The notes under the pieces are model-generated. The model ran no database searches, was not told the origin of the DNA, and worked only from the letters and a program-made list of their open reading frames with translations. Positions 1 to 6,288 of a stretch of DNA of 6,288 nucleotides are shown here, one piece after another. Position 1 is the first letter of the stretch. The number at the start of each line of letters is the position of its first letter. This DNA comes from an uncultured Lachnospiraceae bacterium (lineage in GTDB: Bacteria > Bacillota_A > Clostridia > Lachnospirales > Lachnospiraceae). Both the position numbers and the translations under genes were made by a program. The DNA lies in assembly GCA_947177885.1 (NCBI GenBank), contig CAMWWF010000182.1, positions 1 to 6,288 on the forward strand. The letters run 5' to 3'.

Positions 1-104
1 GCGTTTTCACACTCTCTACATTATTAGACTGATTTACCCGTTAAAAAGTTTCATAAATATTCTATTTTTTTAATTCTCCACTTCCCGGATTCGCAATTGA
101 ACCT

Positions 105-182
105 GTTTCGCTTACTCTCCTGCGTCAGGTCCCTGTTCGGACCGTTTCATTCACTCTCCTGCGTCAGGTCTTCATTTGGCCT
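105..182. repeat. 39-bp imperfect tandem duplication at the 3' end of the ytvI-like gene
   Basis: Two adjacent copies, 105-143 and 144-182, share an exact core of CTCTCCTGCGTCAGGTC, with more divergent flanks. The 144-182 copy encodes the last residues and the stop of the membrane protein. The 105-143 copy lies beyond the stop codon. The ATGAAA at the start of each unit is offset by 38 rather than 39 bp, so one small indel has occurred since duplication. Copy 105-143 also contains a small inverted repeat, GGTCC (128-132) with GGACC (139-143). Confidence 0.8.
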
Positions 183-1361
183 TTTCATCTCATTCATCAG
201 TTCCTGATTTTTGATCGTCATTGCCGCCACATCGGCCAGATCTTCCTTTTTCAGTCGTCTGAACCGGTTGATGCCTGACACCAGGATCAAAAAGCTGTTC
301 TTCGTCGTATCGAAAGTGCCTTCCTGATACATCGTATAGATGAGAAGCCCCAGAGGAACCGCAATGATCATTCCTACGATCCCCCCGACTTTATATCCTA
401 TGTACAGCAGGAACAGAGTGGGAAGCGGCGGTACCCCGATGGAATCTCCCACGATCTTCGGCTGGATCAGCTGCCTTGCCAGCTGTCCCGCGCCCCAGAT
501 GATCAACAGCCAGAGAGCCATCTTGAAATCCCCTGCAAGCACCTTGATCACAGCCCAGGGAACCAGTACCGTACCGGTTCCGAGAAAAGGCAGAAAATCC
601 AGAAAAGCGATTACCAGCGCGATCAGCGCATAATAGTTGACCTTGAGCAGGCCAAGGCCAATCAGCAGCAAAAGGTACATCCACACCTCAATCTTCAACT
701 GGGCTTTCAGATATCCCCCCACGGATCTCCGCAGGCTGTTCCGCATCGCACGATACTGAAGCTGCACAACCGCCGGTGTGTGCCTGCGGAACCATTCGCT
801 GATCACATTTCTCTCAGCCACAAAAAAGTAAGCCGACAGGAGCGCCATGATCAGACCGATGAAAATCGACGGAAGCTGTCTGGCAAAACTCCCTGCCGCG
901 GCGATGGTGGGCGTGCCGAGTTCTCCGAAAAAGTCGCCCAGAGATTCTCCGATACGTCCCGCCGCATCTGCAAATCCCGATTTCACATCCGGTGAAAGCT
1001 TATTAAACAAAGCACCAAACTTATGTCCGATGTCATTCAGATCGGCTTCCATGCCGGACCACATTTCAGGCAGCGCCCTCACCAGGCCTGCCCCCTGCTC
1101 AATAAGCCATGACAAGACAAAATAGATGATAAGTACCACCAGCGCAATGACGGAAATAATGACAAACGCGCTGCCGATCTTTCGCTTCAATTTGATCTTG
1201 TCTTCAAAAAAACGTACCATTGGGCTTGCTATCAGAGAAATCAGCCAGCCCACCACAAATGGCATAAAGAAAAAAACCGCTCTCGGCAGCAAAAAGACAA
1301 CTGCCAGCAATACCGCTACCGCAATGGCCAGATTGACCAATGCCTTACTGTACTTTCTCAT
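147..1361 (-). CDS. ytvI: AI-2E/YtvI-family multi-pass membrane protein
   Basis: This is a 404-residue polytopic membrane protein of the AI-2E transporter-like family, closest in feel to YtvI, a sporulation-associated integral membrane protein of Bacillus. Hydrophobic segments lie at about residues 8-25, 29-46, 64-87, 162-182, 226-240, 243-262, 281-297 and 314-343. A long soluble loop sits at about 90-160. The family signature region is visible as DFLPFLGTGTVLVPW (255-269) followed by QPKIVGDSIG (300-309), matching the conserved LPxLGTG and xPKIVG elements. A charged cytoplasmic tail covers 365-404. The start chosen is ATG at 1361, because AAGGGG lies 7 nt upstream of it; ATGs at 1367 and 1382 have poorly placed or weak ribosome sites, and the 1382 start would add 7 residues. 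The gene follows ysxC after 100 nt and may be co-transcribed with it or have its own promoter. Transport substrate is unknown. Family membership is confident; the YtvI assignment is moderate. Confidence 0.85.
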   Translation of the reverse strand: MRKYSKALVNLAIAVAVLLAVVFLLPRAVFFFMPFVVGWLISLIASPMVRFFEDKIKLKRKIGSAFVIISVIALVVLIIYFVLSWLIEQGAGLVRALPEMWSGMEADLNDIGHKFGALFNKLSPDVKSGFADAAGRIGESLGDFFGELGTPTIAAAGSFARQLPSIFIGLIMALLSAYFFVAERNVISEWFRRHTPAVVQLQYRAMRNSLRRSVGGYLKAQLKIEVWMYLLLLIGLGLLKVNYYALIALVIAFLDFLPFLGTGTVLVPWAVIKVLAGDFKMALWLLIIWGAGQLARQLIQPKIVGDSIGVPPLPTLFLLYIGYKVGGIVGMIIAVPLGLLIYTMYQEGTFDTTKNSFLILVSGINRFRRLKKEDLADVAAMTIKNQELMNEMKRPNEDLTQESE

Positions 1362-1368
1362 GGACATA

Positions 1369-1374
1369 CCCCTT
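1369..1374 (-). promoter_or_regulatory. Ribosome binding site deciding the ytvI-like start
   Basis: AAGGGG on the minus strand lies 7 nt before ATG at 1361. It is only 1 nt from the alternative ATG at 1367 and lies downstream of the ATG at 1382, so it favours the 1361 start. Confidence 0.6.
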
Positions 1375-1397
1375 ATCCGCATTCTTTCTGTTTCCGA

Positions 1398-1418
1398 CTG
1401 CCTTAATCATACAGGCAG
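1398..1418 (-). other. Stem-loop in the ysxC to ytvI gap
   Basis: CTGCCT at 1398-1403 is complementary to AGGCAG at 1413-1418, giving a 6-bp stem with a 9-nt loop, 24 nt beyond the start of the membrane-protein gene's most distal ATG side and 36 nt from the chosen start. No U-tract follows on the minus strand, so it is not a canonical terminator. It could protect a processed end or pause polymerase, or be chance. Confidence 0.35.
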
Positions 1419-1461
1419 GCTGCAGAGAATGCCGTCCCCATATCCGTTTCACATTCCCCGA

Positions 1462-2049
1462 TCAGGGAGAAGAAAGCTGCTCCAGCAGCTCATAAATTTC
1501 TTCCCGCCCCTGCTTTGTTTCGGCTGAAAACGGAATGATGACCGTATCCGGTTCCACCTCCAGAGTTGTACGGATCAGCTTCATCTGCTTCTGTATCTGG
1601 CTCCGCTTGATCTTATCCAGCTTTGTGGCAATGATAACGGGATGATACCCGTTCCTGCGGATCCAGTCGTACATGATCCTGTCATTTTCGGAAGGCTCAT
1701 GCCGGATATCAATGAGCAGGAACACTGTCTGCAGCTGTTTGGAACGATGCAGATAATTCTCGATCATCCTGCCCCACTGGGCTTTGACCGCCTCGTTGGC
1801 TCTGGCATACCCGTATCCCGGCAGATCCACAAAGTACAGGGCATCGTTAATATTGTAAAAGTTGATTGTCTGGGTCTTGCCCGGCTGTGAACTGGTGCGT
1901 GCCAGCGATTTGCGGTTCATCAGAGCATTGATCAAAGAAGACTTCCCCACATTACTCTTTCCCGCAAAAGCCACCTCCGGAAGCTTGTTTTCGGGAATCT
2001 TGCTGGTGATACCGCAGACCGTCTCCAGACTGACATTTTTTATGATCAT
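1462..2049 (-). CDS. ysxC: Ribosome biogenesis GTP-binding protein YsxC/EngB
   Basis: This 195-residue protein is a TRAFAC-class GTPase of the EngB/YihA/YsxC family, known to act in late assembly of the 50S ribosomal subunit. All nucleotide-binding motifs are intact: G1 P-loop GKSNVGKS (30-37), G2 threonine in GKTQTINF (T61), G3 DLPG (75-78), G4 TKLD (142-145) and G5 SAE (175-177). The family-typical VDLPGYGYA and FLLIDIRHEP stretches are present, and full length matches the usual 190-210 residues. The start at 2049 lies 10 nt after the clpX stop, and its ribosome site, AGGGA at 2057-2061, overlaps that stop, which suggests translational coupling to clpX. A small inverted repeat (TCCC/GGGA) spans its own stop codon. 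Identity is secure from motifs and context. Confidence 0.97.
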   Translation of the reverse strand: MIIKNVSLETVCGITSKIPENKLPEVAFAGKSNVGKSSLINALMNRKSLARTSSQPGKTQTINFYNINDALYFVDLPGYGYARANEAVKAQWGRMIENYLHRSKQLQTVFLLIDIRHEPSENDRIMYDWIRRNGYHPVIIATKLDKIKRSQIQKQMKLIRTTLEVEPDTVIIPFSAETKQGREEIYELLEQLSSP

Positions 2050-2059
2050 GAATCTTTCC

Positions 2060-3340
<1,281 letters not shown>

Positions 3341-3361
3341 TGTCTTACTCCTAATTGTTAT

Positions 3362-3961
3362 TTACTTATCGCCCTGGGTGTCATGAGTGGTGATCACCAT
3401 GTCGATCAGGCCATATTCCAGCGCTTCTTCCGCACTCTTCCAGTTGTCACGCTCCGTATCTGCACAGACCGTCTCATAATCTTTCCCGGTATTTTCGGAA
3501 AGCATGCGGTTCAGCTTCTCCTTGGTCCGCAGAATATGCTTTGCCGCGATCTCGATCTCCGTAGCCTGCCCCTGGGTACCGCCGAGAGGCTGATGGATCA
3601 TGATCTCCGCGTTGGGAAGCGCAAACCTCTTGCCCTTCGCACCTCCCGCCAGCAGGAATGCCCCCATGCTTGCAGCCATTCCGATACATACGGTGGACAC
3701 GTCGCACTTAATATAATGCATGGTATCATAGATTGCCATGCCGGCTGTAACGGAACCTCCGGGACTGTTGATATACAGATGGATATCTTTCTCGGGATCT
3801 TCCGCCTCCAGGAACAGAAGCTGTGCTACCACAATGCTTGCAGAAGTATCATTTACCTCTTCTCCCAAAAATATAATTCTATCCTTTAAAAGTCTGGAAT
3901 AAATATCATAAGATCTCTCACCCTTACTTGTCTGCTCAATGACATAAGGCACTAAACTCAT
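3362..3961 (-). CDS. clpP: ClpP, serine protease subunit of Clp complexes
   Basis: This 199-residue protein is the proteolytic chamber subunit (family S14) that assembles as two stacked heptamers and is fed by ClpX and, elsewhere in the genome, probably ClpA/C-type partners. The catalytic triad is intact and at the canonical positions: S98 in [10 protein letters not shown]123 in MIHQPLGG and D172 in ERDNW. The N-terminal [10 protein letters not shown] and the [10 protein letters not shown] oxyanion strip (65-74) are typical, and it is full length. The start at 3961 is preferred over the ATG at 3979, because GGAGG lies between the two ATGs, 7 nt before 3961. With the upstream ATG, the ribosome site would fall inside the coding region. 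A good sigma-A type promoter lies just upstream, and clpX follows after 21 nt. I see no CtsR or CIRCE operator, so heat control by those systems is not supported here. Confidence 0.98.
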   Translation of the reverse strand: MSLVPYVIEQTSKGERSYDIYSRLLKDRIIFLGEEVNDTSASIVVAQLLFLEAEDPEKDIHLYINSPGGSVTAGMAIYDTMHYIKCDVSTVCIGMAASMGAFLLAGGAKGKRFALPNAEIMIHQPLGGTQGQATEIEIAAKHILRTKEKLNRMLSENTGKDYETVCADTERDNWKSAEEALEYGLIDMVITTHDTQGDK

Positions 3962-3968
3962 TGTAAAT

Positions 3969-3973
3969 CCTCC
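3969..3973 (-). promoter_or_regulatory. Ribosome binding site deciding the clpP start
   Basis: GGAGG on the minus strand lies 7 nt before ATG 3961. It falls inside the reading frame if translation began at 3979, so it argues for the shorter protein. Confidence 0.8.
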
Positions 3974-4016
3974 AATCAATATTATATATTCTTATATTTC
4001 CCTTTACTACTTTTAC

Positions 4017-4045
4017 ATAATATCCCACTTAACATTCTTTTTCAA
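4017..4045 (-). promoter_or_regulatory. sigma-A type promoter of the clpP-clpX-ysxC operon
   Basis: On the minus strand, TTGAAA (4045-4040) and TATTAT (4022-4017) are separated by exactly 17 bp. Upstream lies a strongly AT-rich stretch (about 4060-4076) that could act as an UP element and doubles as the tail of the tig terminator. The expected transcript start, near 4010, leaves a leader of about 49 nt. A second TATAAT (3986-3981) lies nearer the gene but has only a poor -35 and would leave a leader of about a dozen nt, so I consider it secondary. Confidence 0.7.
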
Positions 4046-4076
4046 CGAGAAAGGCATTATTTTATAAAATTTTTAA

Positions 4077-4106
4077 AGGTTGTACCCTCTAAAACGGGTA
4101 CAACCT
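4077..4106 (-). terminator. Intrinsic terminator downstream of tig
   Basis: A perfect 11-bp inverted repeat (AGGTTGTACCC at 4106-4096 and GGGTACAACCT at 4087-4077 on the minus strand) has an 8-nt loop and runs into TTTAAAAATTTTATAAAA. The stem is strong but the U-tract is broken by A residues, so termination may be partial. It lies 49 nt after the tig stop and 32 nt before the clpP -35 box. Confidence 0.75.
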
Positions 4107-4115
4107 CCTTTGTAC
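4098..4115 (-). other. Alternative hairpin overlapping the tig terminator, AGGAGG in its loop
   Basis: On the minus strand GTACAA (4115-4110) pairs with TTGTAC (4103-4098), enclosing the hexaloop AGGAGG (4109-4104). The second arm is part of the 5' arm of the terminator stem, so the two hairpins exclude each other in the manner of an attenuator. No start codon follows AGGAGG at a useful distance. The terminator stem is longer (11 against 6 bp) and should win at equilibrium. The geometry is seen directly; a regulatory role is inference. Confidence 0.4.
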
Positions 4116-4154
4116 GGGATCTGTCACCGCCATTCTGCGACCGGCGGCCCGAAA

Positions 4155-5522
4155 TTATGCCTCCTCAGAAGCAGTCTCCGCAGCTCCCTCATCCACATCT
4201 TTTGCCTTCTTGCCGGACTTCTTTGCAGCGGGCTTGCCCTCCTTCGCGTTTTCCACCACGAATTCCACGGCTTTCTTGATACAGAGGTCTTCCATGACCT
4301 GTTCTTTGCCGCTCTCGCCCAGGAGCTCCTTCACTTTATCGATCTCCATCTGGTAAGCCTCGCCCATGGTCTTAACTTCTTCCTCAAACTCTTCCTCGGA
4401 AGCTGTGATCTTCTCAGCCGCTGCCACAGCCTCCAGAACCAGACGGGACTGGATCCTCTTCAGAGCCTGGGGCTTAGCCTGTTCCAGAAGCATATTGGTA
4501 TCCGTACCGGTGAACTGCATATACTGATCCATGGAAATGCCCTGCGCCTGCATTCTCTGTGCAAACTCCTGCACCATCTGTCTCTGCTGTGTTTCCACCA
4601 TTGCATCCGGGACATCCATCTTCGCATCGGCAATGATGGCATCAATGACAGCGTCTTCCTTAGCGCTCTTCGCGTCAGCCTCTTTTCTGTCAGCCAGCTT
4701 CTTCCGGATCTCTTCCTTATACTCTTCCACGGTATCGCTCTCTTCAGATACCTCTTCCACAAAATCCTCGTCGAGCTCGGGAAGCTGCTTCTCCTGAATC
4801 TTCTTGATGGTGCACTTAAACACAGCCGGCTTACCTGCCAGTTCCGCAGCCTGGTAATCTTCGGGGAAAGTCACATTTACATCTGTCTCCCTGCCAATCT
4901 CCGCACCGATCAATGCCTCCTCAAAACCGGGAATGAATGCGCCGGAACCGATGGTCAGAGGGTAATCCTCTCCCTTGCCGCCTTCAAAAGCCTCTCCGTC
5001 CACAAATCCCTCAAAATCCAGAACTGTCACATCACCGTCCTTAACCGCCCTGTCTGTGATGTCAACGGTTCTTGCATTCTTCTCTCTCTCCCGGTCGATC
5101 TCCGCATTCACCTCATCATCGGAGACTGCCACATCGATCTTGTCCACCTTGACGCCCTTATACTTGCCCAGTGTCACTTCGGGCTTCAAAGCCACTTCCG
5201 CCGTAAAAATAAAAGGCTTGCCCGCCTCCAACTGGGTGACATTGATCCTGGGGTTGGAAACGATCTCTTCTTCACATTCTTCCACTGCCTTGTCATATGC
5301 ATCAGGAATCAGCTCATTTGCCGCATCCTCGTAGAATACTTCCTTGCCATACATCTGCTCGATCATCTTGCGGGGCGCCTTACCTTTGCGGAAACCGGGA
5401 ATGCTGATCCTGTTCTTATTCTTCCGGAAAGCGCTCTCAAGTGCCTTCTCCAGCTCTTCCGCAGGAACTTCAATGGTCAGCTTCGCCATATTGTTCTCCA
5501 ATTTTTCTACCTGTAAACTCAT
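4155..5522 (-). CDS. tig: Trigger factor, ribosome-associated chaperone and peptidyl-prolyl isomerase
   Basis: This 455-residue protein binds at the ribosome exit tunnel near L23 and shelters nascent chains. It has the three-domain layout of the family. The N-terminal ribosome-binding domain (1-115) carries the signature GFRKGKAPR (43-51). An FKBP-type isomerase domain follows at about 160-245 (DGDVTVLDFEGFVDG, then IGSGAFIPGFEEALIG). A helical C-terminal chaperone domain runs from about 250 to 425. After it comes a low-complexity tail of about 30 residues, lysine-rich (KPAAKKSGKKAK) then acidic (to 455), which is longer than in many homologues. The start at 5522 is supported by AAGGAGG at 5533-5539, 10 nt upstream, and by the family-typical MSLQVEKLENNMAKL opening. 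It has its own promoter and terminator, so it is probably a separate transcript from clpP. Confidence 0.98.
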   Translation of the reverse strand: MSLQVEKLENNMAKLTIEVPAEELEKALESAFRKNKNRISIPGFRKGKAPRKMIEQMYGKEVFYEDAANELIPDAYDKAVEECEEEIVSNPRINVTQLEAGKPFIFTAEVALKPEVTLGKYKGVKVDKIDVAVSDDEVNAEIDREREKNARTVDITDRAVKDGDVTVLDFEGFVDGEAFEGGKGEDYPLTIGSGAFIPGFEEALIGAEIGRETDVNVTFPEDYQAAELAGKPAVFKCTIKKIQEKQLPELDEDFVEEVSEESDTVEEYKEEIRKKLADRKEADAKSAKEDAVIDAIIADAKMDVPDAMVETQQRQMVQEFAQRMQAQGISMDQYMQFTGTDTNMLLEQAKPQALKRIQSRLVLEAVAAAEKITASEEEFEEEVKTMGEAYQMEIDKVKELLGESGKEQVMEDLCIKKAVEFVVENAKEGKPAAKKSGKKAKDVDEGAAETASEEA

Positions 5523-5545
5523 TGTGATATTTCCTCCTTCATATT

Positions 5546-5595
5546 ACTGTGTCTCATCTATGTTAATCTGTTCCCCGTAAAATGTAGGACACAGT
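5546..5595 (-). other. Inverted repeat in the tig leader, next to the ribosome site
   Basis: In the minus-strand leader, ACTGTGTC (5595-5588) is perfectly complementary to GACACAGT (5553-5546). The downstream arm ends 6 nt before the AAGGAGG ribosome site. The loop is long (34 nt). The first arm is part of a tandem ACTGTGACTGTG (5601-5590). Such a helix could limit ribosome access or protect the 5' end of the mRNA. Presence is certain; function is inference. Confidence 0.5.
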
Positions 5596-5610
5596 CACAG
5601 TCATTTTAGA

Positions 5611-5639
5611 ATTATAACATGAACCCGTTAAAAACACAA
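5611..5639 (-). promoter_or_regulatory. sigma-A type promoter of tig
   Basis: A perfect TATAAT (5616-5611 on the minus strand) lies 17 bp from TTGTGT (5639-5634), a weak -35 box. The AT-rich sequence upstream (about 5640-5650) may help. The expected start near 5604 gives a leader of about 80 nt. Confidence 0.6.
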
Positions 5640-5676
5640 ATATTTTTTCGAATCAGTTTCTCCGATTTTGTTATAC

Positions 5677-5746
5677 ATGATCTTATTTCACTGATTTCTT
5701 TCCACTGATCTCTTTTCCTTGATCTCTTTCTGCTGATCTCTTTCCT
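5677..5746. repeat. Five tandem copies of a 14-bp repeat upstream of tig
   Basis: Exact 14-bp periodicity is seen at 5677, 5691, 5705, 5719 and 5733. The plus-strand consensus is roughly CTGATCTCTTTCCN (minus-strand core GAAAGAGATCAG). Copies 2-5 are close to each other, and the 5677 copy is more diverged. Four of the five contain GATC. Because 14 is not a multiple of three and no ribosome site precedes the ATG at 5752, a coding explanation is unlikely. The array sits between the upstream terminator and the tig promoter. More degenerate copies may continue to about 5650. Confidence 0.8.
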
Positions 5747-5758
5747 GTTCATAATTAA

Positions 5759-5784
5759 ATACCCCGCTGTAAACAACGGGGTAT
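5759..5784 (-). terminator. Hairpin terminator ending the upstream (TM1266-like) transcript
   Basis: ATACCCCG (5759-5766) and CGGGGTAT (5777-5784) form an 8-bp GC-rich stem with a 10-nt loop. On the minus strand the stem is followed by TTTAATT, a short U-rich tail. It closes the transcript that carries the regulator gene and the structured region 5797-5929. Confidence 0.65.
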
Positions 5785-5796
5785 CAACCCTGTTGT

Positions 5797-5929
5797 GCTG
5801 TGGGCAGAAGATGTTCCTTTGACACCCTGGTATTGTGTTCCTTGCGGCATCCGCCAAAGGTACATACAGGCATGTCCACCTGACTTTGTTGCCCGGGGAA
5901 ACAACACCCGTGAATCCGATCCCACCGCC
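5797..5929 (-). ncRNA. Candidate structured RNA (unrecognised) between the TM1266-like gene and its terminator
   Basis: I do not recognise an RNA family here; the evidence is hand folding of the minus strand. The outer helix pairs 5921-5928 with 5797-5804 (7 pairs, one mismatch). An inner helix pairs 5897-5908 with 5829-5841 (12 pairs, one bulged base). One pair, 5905 with 5832, is G-U on the minus strand but would be A-C on the plus strand, which favours a minus-strand RNA. Inside the helix are two hairpins: 5856-5865 with 5872-5887 (bulged), and GCGG/CCGC at 5844-5854 with a 3-nt loop. A terminator follows 12 nt later. The overall shape (closing stem, asymmetric internal loop, branched tip, about 130-175 nt) could fit a 6S-like RNA, a processed 3' UTR RNA or an uncharacterised element. 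I could not match conserved motifs of 6S, SRP, RNase P, T-box or common riboswitches. Confidence 0.35.
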
Positions 5930-5953
5930 ATACGGGAAAGTGCCAAAGCTTGC

Positions 5954-6208
5954 TCATCTGCTGCCATACACACATTTGCTGCTGACGCCCGGGATCATAC
6001 CAAGCTTTCCCGACAGGGCGCTGACAATGCTCTGAGGGGCATCCAGCACCACACTGATCACATTCAGCTGCTTCTCCCGATAAGGGATCCCCATCCTGCC
6101 GATGACATATTCACTGTATTCGTGGAGCAGCCCGTTAATGCGAGCGGCCGCTTCCCGATCCTCCACAATGATCCCTACCAGTGCTACGCGGGTTGATGAA
6201 TCTGCCAT
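5954..6208 (-). CDS. TM1266-family putative [FeFe]-hydrogenase system regulator
   Basis: This 84-residue protein resembles the TM1266 family, small ferredoxin-like-fold (ACT/NikR C-terminal-like) proteins found beside hydE, hydF and hydG and annotated as iron-only hydrogenase system regulators. The family features seen are VEDREAAARINGLLHEYS (15-32), RMGIPYRE (38-45), a central strand LNVISVVLD (48-56) and SGKLGMIPGVSSK (66-78). There is no recognisable DNA-binding domain, so any regulatory role would be through ligand or protein binding; this is the family's putative label, not something the sequence proves. The start at 6208 is chosen because AGGAGG sits 8 nt upstream. The frame stays open to the window edge, but the extension KRDLKAAENKGWRIREAM has no family resemblance. 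Hydrogenase maturation genes probably lie upstream, outside the window. Confidence 0.85.
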   Translation of the reverse strand: MADSSTRVALVGIIVEDREAAARINGLLHEYSEYVIGRMGIPYREKQLNVISVVLDAPQSIVSALSGKLGMIPGVSSKCVYGSR

Positions 6209-6216
6209 ATCCTTTT

Positions 6217-6222
6217 CCTCCT
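6217..6222 (-). promoter_or_regulatory. Ribosome binding site deciding the TM1266-like start
   Basis: AGGAGG on the minus strand ends 8 nt before ATG 6208. It excludes the longer reading from TTG at 6277, which would place this site inside the coding region. Confidence 0.8.
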
Positions 6223-6288
6223 GTCCTTCAATCATAGCCTCTCGGATTCTCCAGCCCTTATTTTCTGCGGCTTTCAAATCCCGTTTTA

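Noticed and set aside
36..47. 12-mer ACCCGTTAAAAA shared with the tig promoter region (5623-5634)
   Set aside because: A shared 12-mer somewhere in 6 kb is expected by chance, and no good -10/-35 pair accompanies the copy at 36-47.
3962..4080. Search for CtsR heptad repeats or a CIRCE element upstream of clpP
   Set aside because: Neither the GGTCAAA-type direct repeat nor TTAGCACTC-N9-GAGTGCTAA is present.
4080..5516. 478-codon open frame on the plus strand opposite tig
   Set aside because: It mirrors tig in antisense, has a Leu/His/Cys-rich composition typical of a shadow frame, lacks a ribosome site and resembles no family I know. tig is unambiguous on the other strand.
5612..5752. Short minus-strand frame from ATG 5752 rich in Lys/Arg across the 14-bp repeats
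   Set aside because: No ribosome site before ATG 5752, it sits directly after a terminator, and the 14-bp period shifts frame every copy, so there is no peptide repeat.
5889..5950. Plus-strand motifs resembling a cobalamin riboswitch (GGGGAAA then GTGAATCC) and RNase P RNA (GGAAAGTGCCA)
   Set aside because: The B12 box (GCCAGGAGACC-like) and the other conserved blocks are missing, no plus-strand gene follows, and the RNase P match is about 11 bases without the rest of the core.
5755..5975. Two overlapping minus-strand frames of 72 and 63 codons in the region after the TM1266-like gene
   Set aside because: Both begin inside the TM1266-like gene without ribosome sites and have odd, Cys/Trp-rich composition; the base-paired structure explains the region better.
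6209..6288. Possible C-terminus of an upstream gene, frame ending in TAA at 6260-6258 (KTGFESRRK)
   Set aside because: Only nine codons are visible and another frame is also open to the edge; too little to support a feature, although an upstream gene ending here is likely.

Overview
This window reads as chromosomal core sequence from an anaerobic, low-to-mid-GC Firmicute, most likely a Clostridia member of the Lachnospiraceae type. The reasons are the gene block trigger factor - ClpP - ClpX - YsxC, strong AGGAGG-type ribosome sites, sigma-A style promoters, a YtvI-like membrane protein (known from spore formers) and a TM1266-family small protein that normally accompanies [FeFe]-hydrogenase maturation genes. 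The taxonomic call is inference from gene content and order. All recognised genes lie on the minus strand, so transcription runs from high to low coordinates. No plus-strand gene is supported; the long plus-strand open frames are shadows of the minus-strand genes.

Region by region, in transcription order. (1) 6288-5954: a TM1266-like putative hydrogenase-system regulator of 84 residues, starting at 6208, apparently the last gene of an operon that begins outside the window. (2) 5953-5755: no convincing gene. It can fold, on the minus strand only, into a nested structure (outer helix, 12-bp helix with one bulge, two inner hairpins) and ends in a hairpin terminator. This is either a structured 3' UTR or an unrecognised small RNA. 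(3) 5746-5677: five tandem copies of a 14-bp repeat. (4) 5639-5523: the tig promoter and a roughly 80-nt leader with an 8-bp inverted repeat next to the ribosome site. (5) 5522-4155: tig. (6) 4154-4046: the tig 3' UTR and terminator, with an overlapping alternative hairpin that displays AGGAGG in its loop, merging into the AT-rich upstream region of the clpP promoter. (7) 3961-1462: clpP, clpX and ysxC, with gaps of 21 and 10 nt, a clear operon. (8) 1461-1362: a 100-nt gap with a small stem-loop. (9) 1361-147: a YtvI-like AI-2E-family permease. (10) 146-1: noncoding, beginning with a 39-bp duplication of the permease gene's 3' end; I see no terminator or gene in the remainder.

How the genes work together: trigger factor meets nascent chains at the ribosome exit, ClpX unfolds substrates and feeds them to ClpP, and YsxC is a GTPase needed for assembly of the 50S subunit. 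The block is therefore a protein birth and turnover cluster. The lon gene(s) often found between clpX and ysxC in Firmicutes are absent. The most novel-looking material is noncoding: the candidate RNA at 5797-5929, the 14-bp repeat array, and the attenuator-like tig/clpP junction.
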